DNA of 64,000 nucleotides from Mugil cephalus (lineage: Eukaryota; Chordata; Actinopteri; Mugiliformes; Mugilidae). The stretch is from contig NC_061791.1 in the NCBI RefSeq assembly GCF_022458985.1, positions 572,501-636,500 on the forward strand, written 5' to 3'. Shown in pieces: positions 63,601-64,000 of this stretch (position 1 is the first letter of the stretch; each line of letters starts with the position of its first letter). Made by a program: the position numbers and the translations under genes. The notes under the pieces were generated by a model. It was given only the letters and a program-made list of their open reading frames with translations. It was not told where the DNA came from and did not search any database.

Positions 63601-64000
63601 GACGGTGGAGAGAGACCTGGCAACACAGCACAGGTGAGAAGGTTCAAGAAATCCTGGATTTCAGTCTGAACTCATGTCTTAACCTACATGTTATCAGGAG
63701 ATGGTGGCAAGAAATACTCATCATCACATTCACAACTCTTCTTTGACCTCCTGTCAGATCAATTCAACATTTAGTTCCACTCCAGTTGTGTTTGTCCTTT
63801 CAGCTGAACATGGTTCCAGTGTTGGACATCCCGTCCTCTGCAGCAGAACCACAGGATGACGTCCACTACAGCAGCATCTGCTTCCGGAGGGAGACAGATG
63901 TTGTTCATTCCAACAGAAGGAGAGATCAGAGTCAAACAGAGGAGGAAGAGGAGGACACTGTGTACACAACTGTGAGATTTAACTCTTCTAGTCGTTGCAC
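60692..64000 (+). CDS. CD22-like inhibitory Ig receptor copy C, intact, runs off the window
   Basis: Fish CD22/Siglec-like type I membrane receptor, probably inhibitory on leukocytes. Exons: signal 60692-60746 (MNLTTATSGFFVFILSVS), V1 61089-61442, C2-1 61544-61753, V2 61892-62248, C2-2 62338-62568, C2-3 62953-63207, membrane 63379-63475, tail 63573-63633, tail 63804 to beyond the end. The Ig exons are all phase 1 with GT/AG sites. The membrane segment (VVLAVSVLAVSVLAVFLW) contains a tandem 15-base duplication. The tail has VHYSSI, which fits the ITIM rule, and TVYTTV, which fits the ITSM rule, followed by FNSSSRC. Such motifs recruit SHP phosphatases in related receptors. Copy B suggests that this exon ends about 3 bases outside the window and that one more exon with VLYSTV follows. 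V1 lacks the usual F-strand Cys (AQYKFSF). No Siglec-type essential Arg is evident, so a sialic-acid ligand is not claimed. Confidence 0.85.

Overview
The window looks like teleost (probably percomorph) nuclear DNA. It has an intronless Kv1 potassium channel gene, vertebrate-type replication-dependent histone genes with the 3' stem-loop, phase-1 immunoglobulin-domain exons of the fish CD22-like receptor family, and fish-type dispersed repeats (Tc1/mariner relics, LINE fragments, a solo LTR, microsatellites).

Layout. 1-8.5 kb is non-coding flank with strong low-complexity tracts. 8551-10266 (+) is a single-exon kcna5 (Kv1.5) gene ending in ETDL. 10.3-34.9 kb is a gene-poor stretch with repeats, several Tc1 relics and two weak exon candidates (16.07 and 31.09 kb). 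34.9-36.8 kb holds H2B copy 1 and H4, both minus. 37.8-41.1 kb is a broken CD22-like copy A (minus). 41.6-48.3 kb is CD22-like copy B (minus): five intact Ig exons, then degraded 3' exons. 48.7-51.5 kb holds a solo LTR and a LINE fragment. 52.4-52.8 kb is H2B copy 2 (plus), carrying two single-base indels. 53.5 kb is H2A (minus) and 56.0-56.6 kb an H1 (minus). 59.06-59.44 kb is H2B copy 3 (minus). 60.7 kb to the window end is CD22-like copy C (plus), open and intact but running off the edge.

How it fits together. Copies B/H2B-2 and H2B-3/C face each other as two arms of an inverted duplication around an H2A-H1 spacer. Copy A/H2B-1 is a further partial copy. Thus an immune receptor family and a histone cluster have been amplified together. 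The receptors look inhibitory: Ig ectodomain, one membrane span, and a tail with VHYSSI (ITIM), TVYTTV (ITSM-like) and, read in copy B, VLYSTV. The histone genes supply S-phase H2A, H2B and H4; no H3 gene is in the window. The H1 lacks the stem-loop and may be polyadenylated.

Limits. Family calls rest on recognising protein sequence by eye. Splice sites are inferred from GT/AG and phase and were cross-checked between the three receptor copies. No database search was possible.
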